Origin: Clostridium sp. Marseille-P299
Lineage (GTDB): Bacteria; Bacillota; Clostridia; Lachnospirales; Lachnospiraceae
Direction: 5' to 3'
DNA: 64,000 bases
NCBI RefSeq assembly: GCF_900078195.1
Contig: NZ_FJVE01000007.1
Location: 2,480,001-2,544,000, forward strand
This document shows, in pieces, positions 54,411 to 62,721 of the stretch (the first letter of the stretch is position 1; each line of letters begins with the position of its first letter). The translations under genes were made by a program, and so were the position numbers. The notes beneath the pieces are model-generated. The model was not told the DNA's origin. It made no database searches and saw nothing but the letters and a program-made list of their open reading frames with translations.

Positions 54411-56081
54411 TTAGAACAAACCGATAATCTCACCATCTTCATTCACATCAATGCGTTCTGCTGCTGGCACTTTAGGAAGTCCTGGCATAGTCATTATACT
54501 ACCTGTTATTGCTACAACGAAGCCTGCGCCAGCTGATACGTATACTTCTCTTATATTCACTGTAAACCCAGTTGGTCTTCCTAGTTTCGTAGGATCGTCT
54601 GATAAAGAATATTGATTTTTAGCCATACAAACAGGTAAATTACCAAATCCCAAAGATTCCAATTTTGCGAGTTCCTTTTCAGCTGCAACATCAAAGCTTA
54701 CACCGTCTGCACCATAGATTTCTTTTGCAACCGTTTCAATCTTTTTCTTTAATGGCAATTCATTATTATATAACGGTTTGAAATTACTTTCCTTCGTTTC
54801 TATTGTTTTTAAAACTTTATTAGCTAAGTCAATTCCGCCTTCTCCGCCTTTTTCCCAAACTTCAGAAAGAGAAAACTCACAGCCTCTATTTTCACAGAAT
54901 TCCTTAACAAAGGAGAGTTCTTTCTCTGTGTCTGATGAAAATTTATTTAAAGTCACTACTACTGGGACATTATATTTTTGAATATTTTCAATATGTTTCT
55001 CTAAATTCACAATACCTTTTTGTAATGCCTCTATATTTTCAGTGGAAAGTTCTGTTTTAGGAACACCGCCATTATATTTTAAGGCACGCACCGTTGCTAC
55101 TAATACTACTACAGATGGTTTTAAATTTGCGATACGACACTTAATATCAAAGAATTTCTCCGCACCTAAATCTGCACCAAATCCAGCTTCTGTAACAACC
55201 ACATCTGCTAATTTTAATGCTGTTTTCGTTGCCCTTACACTGTTGCATCCATGGGCAATGTTCGCAAATGGACCACCATGAATGATAGCTGGTGTATTTT
55301 CAAGTGTTTGAATTAAGTTTGGTTTAACTGCATCCTTTAAAAGTGCTGCCATTGAACCAACCGCATTTAAATCCTTTGCTGTTATTGGCTTTCCTTCATA
55401 GGAATACGCAACAATAATTCTACCAAGTCTCTCCTTTAGGTCTTCCATATTCTCTGCTAAACAAAGAATTGCCATGATCTCAGAAGCTACCGTAATAATA
55501 AAATGATCTTCTCTAACTACACCATCCGCTTTTCTACCAAGTCCAACAACAATATTTCTAAGGGCACGATCATTCATATCCACACAACGCTTCCAAACAA
55601 TCTGATTTGGATCAATTGAAAGTGCATTCCCTTGATGTAGATGATTGTCTAGCATAGCAGCAAGTAAGTTATTCGCTGATGTTATTGCATGAAAATCTCC
55701 TGTAAAATGAAGATTTAAATCCTCCATAGGAACCACCTGTGCATTACCACCACCTGCAGCTCCCCCTTTAATACCAAAGCATGGGCCTAAGGATGGTTCT
55801 CTTAGAGCAATTACTGCCTTTTTATTTAATTTACCTAATGCTTGACCAAGACCTACGGTTGTGGTGGTTTTTCCTTCTCCTGCAGGAGTTGGATTAATCG
55901 CCGTTACTAAAACTAATTTACCATCTTCTCTATCTTTTACACTTTCCCATAACTCATCGGTCAATTTCGCTTTGTATTTCCCGTAAAACTCCAAATCATC
56001 TTCTTTTATTTCAAGTTGTTTTGCTACATCACTAATGTGCTTCATTTTCGCTGCTTGCGCGATTTCTATATCTGTTTTCAT
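54411..56081 (-). CDS. fhs: Formate--tetrahydrofolate ligase Fhs
   Basis: ATP-dependent enzyme joining formate to tetrahydrofolate, giving 10-formyl-THF for purine and C1 metabolism; 556 residues, typical. The P-loop [19 protein letters not shown] is near residue 66, and the conserved glycine-rich stretch [27 protein letters not shown] follows. GGGAGG-type ribosome site (TAGGAGGAGA) precedes the ATG. A perfect 9-bp hairpin lies at the mRNA 5' end. No THF riboswitch was recognised upstream. Confidence 0.98.
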   Translation of the reverse strand: MKTDIEIAQAAKMKHISDVAKQLEIKEDDLEFYGKYKAKLTDELWESVKDREDGKLVLVTAINPTPAGEGKTTTTVGLGQALGKLNKKAVIALREPSLGPCFGIKGGAAGGGNAQVVPMEDLNLHFTGDFHAITSANNLLAAMLDNHLHQGNALSIDPNQIVWKRCVDMNDRALRNIVVGLGRKADGVVREDHFIITVASEIMAILCLAENMEDLKERLGRIIVAYSYEGKPITAKDLNAVGSMAALLKDAVKPNLIQTLENTPAIIHGGPFANIAHGCNSVRATKTALKLADVVVTEAGFGADLGAEKFFDIKCRIANLKPSVVVLVATVRALKYNGGVPKTELSTENIEALQKGIVNLEKHIENIQKYNVPVVVTLNKFSSDTEKELSFVKEFCENRGCEFSLSEVWEKGGEGGIDLANKVLKTIETKESNFKPLYNNELPLKKKIETVAKEIYGADGVSFDVAAEKELAKLESLGFGNLPVCMAKNQYSLSDDPTKLGRPTGFTVNIREVYVSAGAGFVVAITGSIMTMPGLPKVPAAERIDVNEDGEIIGLF

Positions 56082-56098
56082 ACGAATCTCCTCCTAAC

Positions 56099-56124
56099 GT
56101 TAATGAACGTTTTTATTCATTAAC
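56099..56124 (-). promoter_or_regulatory. fhs leader hairpin
   Basis: GTTAATGAA and TTCATTAAC are perfect 9-bp arms around 8 bases, ending 1-5 bases from the ribosome site. It starts at about the predicted transcription start set by the extended -10 box (56128-56136). Confidence 0.6.
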
Positions 56125-56127
56125 ACC

Positions 56128-56136
56128 ATTATAACA
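56128..56136 (-). promoter_or_regulatory. Extended -10 promoter box of fhs
   Basis: TGTTATAAT on the minus strand (TGnTATAAT pattern). No good -35 box is placed at 17 bases; the extended -10 may compensate. Confidence 0.45.
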
Positions 56137-56347
56137 AAAAAATACAAGAAATGAAGTACAATTCTTATTATATATTTTTCAGCTTATTATAAATGAAACT
56201 AATAACTTGTCTTTTTATTTCTTTATTACCATGATACTAACCTAACAACTTTTATTCCATATTTCTTCATTATCTATTCTTTCATATCTCTTCATTATCA
56301 CAAAACTATCATTTTTTTCTTCAATTGATATCAAATCCTACACAACC

Positions 56348-56376
56348 TTGTATTTCTAACCACCATTCTATATAAT
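56348..56376 (+). promoter_or_regulatory. SigA-type promoter of the HAD phosphatase gene
   Basis: TTGTAT (56348-56353), 17 bases, TATAAT (56371-56376), about 42 bases before the ATG. The remaining 56,082-56,417 gap shows nothing else. Confidence 0.65.
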
Positions 56377-56417
56377 AAAAGTAGCACTCATACATTATCT
56401 TTTCACTGGAGGAAAAA

Positions 56418-57065
56418 ATGAAATACAATACAATTATCTTTGATTTAGATGGTACCTTACTTGATACCTTAGAAGATTTAAAAAATAGTGTAAATTATAC
56501 ATTGGAGCAATTTAATTATCCAATAAGAACTTTATCAGAAGTACGCAATTTCATTGGAAATGGTGTAAAAGTCTTGCTTACTAGATCTTTTCCTGCAAAC
56601 AGCACTCCAGAAATGATAGAAGAAGCTCTTATTATATTCCGTAACCACTATGCAAAGCATATGTATGATAATACTTGTCTTTACCCTGGAATTTCTGAAT
56701 TACTAACACATTTAAAAGAATCGAACTATCGACTGGCTATTGTATCAAATAAACTTGATAGTGCCGTAAAAGAATTAAATGAACGCTTTTTTAAAGACTT
56801 CATAAATTTATCCATCGGTACAAGTGAGAATGCGAAAAAGCCAGATCCATACCATGTACTTGAAGCAATGAAACTACTTGGTTCTACCATAGAGGATAGC
56901 ATTTACATCGGGGATTCTGATGTTGATATTGAAACTGCTAAAAATGCAGGTATCCCATGTGTCGGAGTTTCATGGGGATTTCGTGGCCGTGAATTTTTAG
57001 AGGCACATCATGCTGACTTTGTTATCGATGAGCCAAGTGAATTAATACAGCTATTAAAAAGATAG
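56418..57065 (+). CDS. HAD-family phosphatase (phosphoglycolate phosphatase-like)
   Basis: A 215-residue HAD superfamily hydrolase, subfamily I with an alpha-helical cap. Motif I is DLDGTLLDT (residues 8-16), motif II Ser/Thr near VSNK (about 107), motif III Lys in KKPDP, and motif IV GDSDVDIETAKNAG. It resembles Gph/PpaX phosphatases; the exact substrate is not set by sequence. GGAGG lies 5 bases before the ATG. Single gene with a shared terminator. Confidence 0.88.
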   Translation: MKYNTIIFDLDGTLLDTLEDLKNSVNYTLEQFNYPIRTLSEVRNFIGNGVKVLLTRSFPANSTPEMIEEALIIFRNHYAKHMYDNTCLYPGISELLTHLKESNYRLAIVSNKLDSAVKELNERFFKDFINLSIGTSENAKKPDPYHVLEAMKLLGSTIEDSIYIGDSDVDIETAKNAGIPCVGVSWGFRGREFLEAHHADFVIDEPSELIQLLKR

Positions 57066-57123
57066 TTTAGCCTATTTTTATAGGACAAAGCAGTTATACT
57101 TTTATTTATTACAAATTAAAATT

Positions 57124-57169
57124 AAAAAATGAGGATTACCCAGCTTTGCAGAGTAAGTCCTCATTTTTA
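57124..57169. terminator. Bidirectional terminator between HAD and gntP genes
   Basis: AAAAAATGAGGA pairs with TCCTCATTTTT with a TAC/GTA extension inside. It serves the convergent HAD and gntP transcripts. Confidence 0.85.
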
Positions 57170-57214
57170 TTTTAACAATTCATATTGTTTTTTACACAAT
57201 CAGTGTTTTCTATT

Positions 57215-58582
57215 CTAAGAAACGATAAACCAAACGATAATCGCTCCAACAAGACCAACTACACCAACTAAAGTTTCTAACACTGTCCATGTCTTTAAGT
57301 TTGTCTTTTCATCTACTTCAAACATAGACTTAGTTAACCAAAAGCCGGCATCATTTACATGGCTAAATGCAGTTGCTCCACCAGCTATTGCGATGGTTAA
57401 CGTAGCAAGCTGTAACTGACTAAGTCCAGCAACTGCAGGCATGGAAGCTACAATACCTGCTGCCATCGTCATAGATACAGTAGCGGATCCTACAGAGATT
57501 CTTACCGCTGCTGCAATTAAAAATGCGATGATTACTAATGGCAATGGAAGCCCACCTACAAAATCTCCAAACACTTCACCAATTCCTGAATTTTGTAATA
57601 CAAAACGTAGCATACCACCACCAGCAATTAATAAAATTATATTACCAGCAGAACGTAACGAGCTAGTCATAATATGTGTTAGCTCTTCCATTTTATAACC
57701 GCTAGGTAATCCAAGAAATAAAACGGCCATTATCGTTGATAATAATAACGCAATTACTGGAGTTCCTAAAAACGTTAACAATGGACTAAGTGGTGCTAAA
57801 AATGGAATTGTAGAAGATACTGTATTTAAAATAATCAAGAATAATGGTAATAATATTACGAGTACGATTACTAAAAAACTTGGACGCTTTCCATTTTTAT
57901 CTGCCTTATTCTTTTCATTTTCTTCATAAGAAGTTGGTACTGGTACAAACATTTTATTTCCTGCAAATTTACCAAATACAGGACCAGCAATAATCATCGC
58001 AGGAATACCAATAATGATACCAAGAATGATTACATAACTTAACTCCACATTTAACATCTCAGCGACTAATACAGGACCTGGTGTTGGTGGGATAAAGGCA
58101 TGTCCAATTGCCAAACCTGCTAATAAAGGAATTGCATAGTGGTAAATAGAACGTCCAGTTTTCTTTGCAATACCAAATGCAACAGGAATTAAAATTAATA
58201 ATCCTGACTCAAAGAATACAGGCATACCAACGATAAGACCAGTGATTCCCAACGCCCATGGCGCATTTTTCTCACCAAAACGGTTCAATAATGTATCCGC
58301 AATTACTTCTACACCACCAGTTGCCTGCAATACTGCACCAAACATAGAACCTAAACATACTAAGATTGCTATAGTTTGTAAGGTAGATCCAACACCATTT
58401 GTAATGGTATCTACAATCATAGTGTATGGCATACGAACGATAAGGCCAATGAGTAATGCAGAGGACATAATCGCTAAAAATGGCTGTACCTTAAATTTGA
58501 TGATTAGTAGTAATAGGACAGCAAAACCAATTAAAGCTCCTATTGTCAATAGTTGTGGGGATGCACTAAATGTAGCTTCCAT
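57215..58582 (-). CDS. GntP-family gluconate/sugar-acid permease
   Basis: A 455-residue, about 12-helix proton symporter of the GntP family, which takes up gluconate and related hexonates or pentonates. Recognised segments include MPVFFESGLLILIPVAF, PPTPGPVLVAEML and SVGSATVSMTMAAGIVASMP. It forms an operon with the dehydratase gene 23 bases upstream and ends at the bidirectional terminator. Substrate is inferred to be the sugar acid the dehydratase acts on. Confidence 0.9.
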   Translation of the reverse strand: MEATFSASPQLLTIGALIGFAVLLLLIIKFKVQPFLAIMSSALLIGLIVRMPYTMIVDTITNGVGSTLQTIAILVCLGSMFGAVLQATGGVEVIADTLLNRFGEKNAPWALGITGLIVGMPVFFESGLLILIPVAFGIAKKTGRSIYHYAIPLLAGLAIGHAFIPPTPGPVLVAEMLNVELSYVIILGIIIGIPAMIIAGPVFGKFAGNKMFVPVPTSYEENEKNKADKNGKRPSFLVIVLVILLPLFLIILNTVSSTIPFLAPLSPLLTFLGTPVIALLLSTIMAVLFLGLPSGYKMEELTHIMTSSLRSAGNIILLIAGGGMLRFVLQNSGIGEVFGDFVGGLPLPLVIIAFLIAAAVRISVGSATVSMTMAAGIVASMPAVAGLSQLQLATLTIAIAGGATAFSHVNDAGFWLTKSMFEVDEKTNLKTWTVLETLVGVVGLVGAIIVWFIVS

Positions 58583-58605
58583 AAAAACCTCCTAAAAAAC
58601 AAGAT

Positions 58606-60321
58606 CTATTCCATATATCCGCCCTTCATTGGGGACACTGCTCTCTCTGAAAACACTTTTAATACGCCGTGTTGATATTTGTTTTTTCTTGGACGCCATT
58701 TAGATTTTCTTTCTGCTAAAATTGCTTCCATTTCTTCTTCTGTTTTTTTCTCTCCTGCAACTCCAACAATGCGAAGAACACGATTTGGAATGTTTACTTC
58801 AATTAAGTCGCCTTCTTCTATAAGTGCTATAGGGCCACCTTCTGCAGCTTCTGGTGAAACGTGTCCGATTGCTGGTCCTTTGGATGCACCAGAGAATCTA
58901 CCATCGGTAATTAATGCAATAGATGCGCCTAAGGTAGCGTCTGAAGCAATGGCTTCTGTAGTGTAAAACATTTCTGGCATACCACTACCCTTTGGTCCTT
59001 CATAACGTATGATAACTGCATCTCCAGGCTTAATTTCATGGGTTAAAACAGCCTTGATTGCATCTTCTTCACAGTCAAATGGTCTTGCACGTAAGGTAGC
59101 TTCAAACATTTCTTTTGGAACTACTGTATGTTTAACAACAGCTCCGCCAGGTGCTAAGTTACCACGTAAAATAGCAATACTTCCATCCGTACCAAATGGA
59201 CGATCAAACGGACGAATAATATCTTCTTTTTTAAGATTTAAACGATCTAAATAAGCTTGGCATTTATCGTAAAAACCATTTTTCTTTAAGTCTTCTAAAT
59301 TTTCACCAAGAGTTTTTCCTGTTACCGTCATGACATCCAAATGAAGCATGTCTTTAATCTCTTCCATAACGGTTGGTACACCACCTGCATAATAAAAATA
59401 TTGTGCTGGCCATTGTCCCGCTGGACGAATGTTTAATAAATAATGTGCTCCTCTGTGTAAACGGTCAAAGGTATCCGCATCAATATCAATTCCAAACTCT
59501 CTAGCAATTGCCGGAATATGAAGTAATGAATTCGTAGAGCCTGAAATTGCTGCATGAACCATAATTGCATTTTCAAAGGATTTCATTGTTACGATTTTTC
59601 TTGGAGTTAAATTTTCTTTTGCTAACCAAACAGATTGCTCTCCAGCTTTCTTTGCAAATTCACGTAAGTCTTTGCTAGTAGCAGGAAGCAATGCACTACC
59701 AGGTAACATTAAACCAAGTGCTTCTGCCATAATTTGCATTGTGGATGCTGTTCCCATAAATGAGCAAGCTCCACAAGATGGGCAAGCATTATGCTTGTAA
59801 AATTCCAATTTTTCTTTTGAAATTTCACCACGTTCGCACATAGCATTATACATACCGATTTGTTCTAGCGTAAGCAAATCTGGACCTGCATCCATAACTC
59901 CACCAGTAACCATAATGGATGGAATGTTAATACGTCCAATTGCCATTAAATGTGCAGGAACACTTTTATCACAACTAGCAACGAAAACACCACCATCAAA
60001 AGGAGTTGCATTGGCATGAATTTCCATCATATTTGCCATCATATCTCTAGATACTAATGAATAGTTAATTCCATCATGACCTTGTGCTTCTCCATCGCAA
60101 ATATCGGTGCAAAAATAGCGAGCGCCATAGCCGCCTGCTTCCATAACACCCTTTCTTGCTTCATCCACAAGCTCTAATAAATGAACACTTCCTGGATGGC
60201 TATCTCCAAAGGAACTTTCAATAATAATTTGCGTTTTTGATAAATCTTCTACGGTCCATCCCGTACCTAAACGTAATGGATCAAGTTCTGGTGCTATCTT
60301 GCGTAATTCTTGACTTTTCAT
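58606..60321 (-). CDS. IlvD/Edd-family dehydratase, probable sugar-acid dehydratase
   Basis: A 571-residue Fe-S dehydratase of the IlvD/Edd superfamily. Cluster cysteines are visible in DICDGEAQGHDG (first), CDKSVPAH (second) and CGACSFMGTAS (third). FSGASKGPAIGHVSPEAAEGG is the C-terminal conserved block. Linkage with a GntP permease and a GntR regulator, and the Cys-Asp-Gly rather than the IlvD-typical sequence, favour an aldonate dehydratase (2-keto-3-deoxy acid product) over the valine-pathway enzyme. AAAGGA precedes the ATG. A KdgK encoded elsewhere in this window could phosphorylate a KDG product. Confidence 0.85.
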   Translation of the reverse strand: MKSQELRKIAPELDPLRLGTGWTVEDLSKTQIIIESSFGDSHPGSVHLLELVDEARKGVMEAGGYGARYFCTDICDGEAQGHDGINYSLVSRDMMANMMEIHANATPFDGGVFVASCDKSVPAHLMAIGRINIPSIMVTGGVMDAGPDLLTLEQIGMYNAMCERGEISKEKLEFYKHNACPSCGACSFMGTASTMQIMAEALGLMLPGSALLPATSKDLREFAKKAGEQSVWLAKENLTPRKIVTMKSFENAIMVHAAISGSTNSLLHIPAIAREFGIDIDADTFDRLHRGAHYLLNIRPAGQWPAQYFYYAGGVPTVMEEIKDMLHLDVMTVTGKTLGENLEDLKKNGFYDKCQAYLDRLNLKKEDIIRPFDRPFGTDGSIAILRGNLAPGGAVVKHTVVPKEMFEATLRARPFDCEEDAIKAVLTHEIKPGDAVIIRYEGPKGSGMPEMFYTTEAIASDATLGASIALITDGRFSGASKGPAIGHVSPEAAEGGPIALIEEGDLIEVNIPNRVLRIVGVAGEKKTEEEMEAILAERKSKWRPRKNKYQHGVLKVFSERAVSPMKGGYME

Positions 60322-60375
60322 ACATAATTCCTTTCAAATATACGAATTTATATAACTCCTTGTTAGTCATGTCAT

Positions 60376-60389
60376 GTATTACGTAATAC
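60376..60389. promoter_or_regulatory. Candidate GntR-type operator before the dehydratase gene
   Basis: The 14-bp perfect palindrome GTATTACGTAATAC lies just downstream of the predicted start of the dehydratase-gntP operon. Direct repeats CAGACGT-CAGACGT (minus strand) lie next to it. Confidence 0.6.
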
Positions 60390-60408
60390 GTCTGACGTCT
60401 GTTACTAC

Positions 60409-60436
60409 ATTATCACGAAACTATATGATTCGTCAA
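60409..60436 (-). promoter_or_regulatory. SigA-type promoter of the dehydratase-gntP operon
   Basis: TTGACG (60436-60431), 16 bases, GATAAT (60414-60409). It lies downstream of the gntR terminator, so the two genes have their own start, with the palindrome at about +13. Confidence 0.6.
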
Positions 60437-60478
60437 CCAAAATTTTAGCCAAAAGTAATAATTTTTTCCTTAGAACGC

Positions 60479-60509
60479 AAAAAAAGAGACTGTAACAACA
60501 ATCTCTTTT
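60479..60509 (-). terminator. Terminator of the GntR-family regulator gene
   Basis: On the minus strand AAAAGAGA-T-TGT pairs with ACA-G-TCTCTTTTTTT (loop TGTT), right after the regulator stop. Confidence 0.85.
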
Positions 60510-60512
60510 CTA

Positions 60513-61208
60513 CTATTGACCTATCACTTTTTTTATTTCTTCTCGATTTAATAGTAAATGAACTTGCATAGATTCCTTTGCTTTTGCACCATCACGATTT
60601 GCAACGGCTTCAACAATTGCATTATGGGTACGTATCGTCTCCTCTTTTAATACTGATTCAGTCATCTTAATAAATAACATTACCGCTGATTGTATCACTG
60701 GTATTAAATTAGGTACCACCTGATTCTTGCTTAACTCTGCTAATAATTCATGGAATGCTATATCTGCTTCCGAATGCCCTACTCCTTTACGAATACATTC
60801 TTCTACTTTTGCTCCAGCTTCTCTTAATTGAAGGATTTCCTCGTCTGTCGCACGCTCTGCAGCTAATCTCGCAATTTCTGGCTCTATCATTAATCGCACT
60901 TCACATAAATCAAGAGCAAGCTTTTTCTTATCTTCTATCATCCATAATCCAAGTGGATCATCCATAATTCCAGTACGTTCACACACAAAGGTCCCACAAC
61001 CCCTTCGTATTTCAACAATATTTTGTGAGCATAAGATTTTTACTGCCTCACGAATTGTTCCCCTACCAACTTGCAACTGATTTGCCATCTCAAATTCATT
61101 GGGTAGTTTTTCTCCAGCTTTTAATTCGCCTTGTACTATTAATTCTTTGATTTGTTCTGCTACCAACTCCGGTAATCTTTTTTGGTTGTTATATAGAGAT
61201 TTTAGCAT
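60513..61208 (-). CDS. GntR-family (FadR subfamily) regulator
   Basis: A 231-residue FadR-type regulator. The N-terminal winged helix has LPNEFEMANQLQVGRGTIREAVKILCSQNIVEIRRGCGTFV (residues about 38-80). The C-terminal FCD ligand domain includes VRLMIEPEIARLAAERATDEE and FHELLAELSKNQV, with the metal-site histidines of FCD domains partly present (FHELL, THNAIVEAV). ATG at 61208 has AGGAG 7 bases upstream; a GTG two codons earlier is less likely. It probably represses the sugar-acid operon just downstream via the palindrome at 60376. Confidence 0.9.
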   Translation of the reverse strand: MLKSLYNNQKRLPELVAEQIKELIVQGELKAGEKLPNEFEMANQLQVGRGTIREAVKILCSQNIVEIRRGCGTFVCERTGIMDDPLGLWMIEDKKKLALDLCEVRLMIEPEIARLAAERATDEEILQLREAGAKVEECIRKGVGHSEADIAFHELLAELSKNQVVPNLIPVIQSAVMLFIKMTESVLKEETIRTHNAIVEAVANRDGAKAKESMQVHLLLNREEIKKVIGQ

Positions 61209-61476
61209 ACTCACACTCCTAACACATGCAACCCTGTTTTAAATTATATTAAAATATCGGTATATTCTTTTGAAATAAAAAGCGCTCCACAAAGGAAGCA
61301 CACACTTATTAAATAATTCTAATTCCAGTTCTATGAAGATTCTTTATGTAATCTTATCCTACTAAAAATAGTACAATTTCTATTTATGTTGAATCATAAC
61401 TATACTAAAATATAACAGTTTATGATATCATTGTCAAACGTAAAAATGATTAGATTCGTTCCTTAGATATACAAAT

Positions 61477-61530
61477 GGGACTGTCAAAAATAGAGTTTAT
61501 TCTCTTTTATGACAGCCCTGTTATATTTTT
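61477..61530. terminator. Hairpin downstream of the GGDEF gene
   Basis: GGGACTGTCA and TGACAG-CCC pair, with AGAG/CTCT inside, and TTATATTTTT follows on the plus strand. Its orientation fits a plus-strand transcript better, although the nearest genes are on the minus strand. The remaining 61,209-61,743 gap holds no gene. Confidence 0.4.
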
Positions 61531-61743
61531 CTGATGTAACTATTAGCATGCTATTTTTCATCGATAGTACTTAACCTAACCCTATTAGGTGCTCTAGTAT
61601 CTTACCACCTTATCATCAAGTACATTATTATTGGAACAGATGATATTATAACACATAATTTTTTCTTTTTCTCATGTAATTATTGGTACTTAACTCTGTA
61701 ATTATGCTATTTTACGTCTTGATTCATCCTATGTTACGTTGGT

Positions 61744-62721
61744 TTATATGATTTCACCTAATGAAATATTATTTTTACCATCTCTCTTGCCTTTAAACAA
61801 AGCAACATCCGCTGCGTGCCAAAAATCAATAAATGTATGATTCTTATTTGGAATTCCAACTACATATCCTTGGCTAACCGTAAATACACTGTTTTGAGTC
61901 TCATTCTCCACAAGTTCCCCAAGCATCATAGCCGATTCTTTAATTGAGTGAGCAATTTTATACATCTCTTCTTCACTTATATCAAATGTTATAATAAAAA
62001 ATTCATCTCCCCCAAATCGTGCACAAAACTGGCCATTACAACATTTTTGGATAATCTGTGCAATAATTTTTAAACGCTTATCACCATCTAAATGCCCATA
62101 GTTATCATTATATTGTTTAAAATGATCTACATCAACAATAATGACTCCAAAATTTTTCTGTTCATCATAGGCTTTCTTAAAATATTTTTTACTATACTCA
62201 TTTAGTGCATAACGATTCGGTAGTTCAGTTAATTCATCATGCTCGGATTGCTTTTTTAATCTTTGCTCTTCCTGCAACAATTGTTTTTGCTCTTTAACAC
62301 CTTTTAAATATTGAAGTTGTGTATTTATATTTGCAATTTTAATATCCGATAACTCTTTATATTTTTCATTCATTAATTCATAATATTTTTCATATAGAGG
62401 AATTAATTCTTCTTCGTTCTTGATCTTTTCACAAAATTTTATCCGAGCACGCATATATGCAATCATTAAATCGTCTATATTCATCTTAGAAATACATGTA
62501 AGGAGGTAATTTAACATATGCTGTGTGCAATCAATCTCATCAAACTCCATTGCAATATCACATAATTCAATACATTCTTTAATTAACTCCTCGTTGCATT
62601 TCTCATGTTTTATCTTTTCTAATATCTCAGTATAACTTTTTAGACAGATTTGATTATTTTGCAAAGCTTCATTCTTCACAATATCAATAAAGGAATATAT
62701 ATCTAGATTTTCATACATCAC
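61744..62721 (-). CDS. GGDEF-domain diguanylate cyclase (probable)
   Basis: A 325-residue protein. The first 150 residues are helical without recognised motifs, probably TPR-like. A coiled linker (QLLQEEQRLKKQSEHDELTELPNR) leads into a GGDEF domain (about residues 165-325). The active loop is RFGGDEFF, so c-di-GMP synthesis is plausible. The RxxD inhibitory site upstream of it is absent. The start is GTG at 62721 or ATG at 62718; both overlap the stop of the upstream GGDEF gene (TGATG). Confidence 0.85.
   Translation of the reverse strand: MMYENLDIYSFIDIVKNEALQNNQICLKSYTEILEKIKHEKCNEELIKECIELCDIAMEFDEIDCTQHMLNYLLTCISKMNIDDLMIAYMRARIKFCEKIKNEEELIPLYEKYYELMNEKYKELSDIKIANINTQLQYLKGVKEQKQLLQEEQRLKKQSEHDELTELPNRYALNEYSKKYFKKAYDEQKNFGVIIVDVDHFKQYNDNYGHLDGDKRLKIIAQIIQKCCNGQFCARFGGDEFFIITFDISEEEMYKIAHSIKESAMMLGELVENETQNSVFTVSQGYVVGIPNKNHTFIDFWHAADVALFKGKRDGKNNISLGEII

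Noticed and set aside
54033..56417. Tetrahydrofolate riboswitch associated with fhs
   Set aside because: I found no THF-riboswitch consensus upstream of fhs; the rod-shaped element is downstream of fhs and does not match it.
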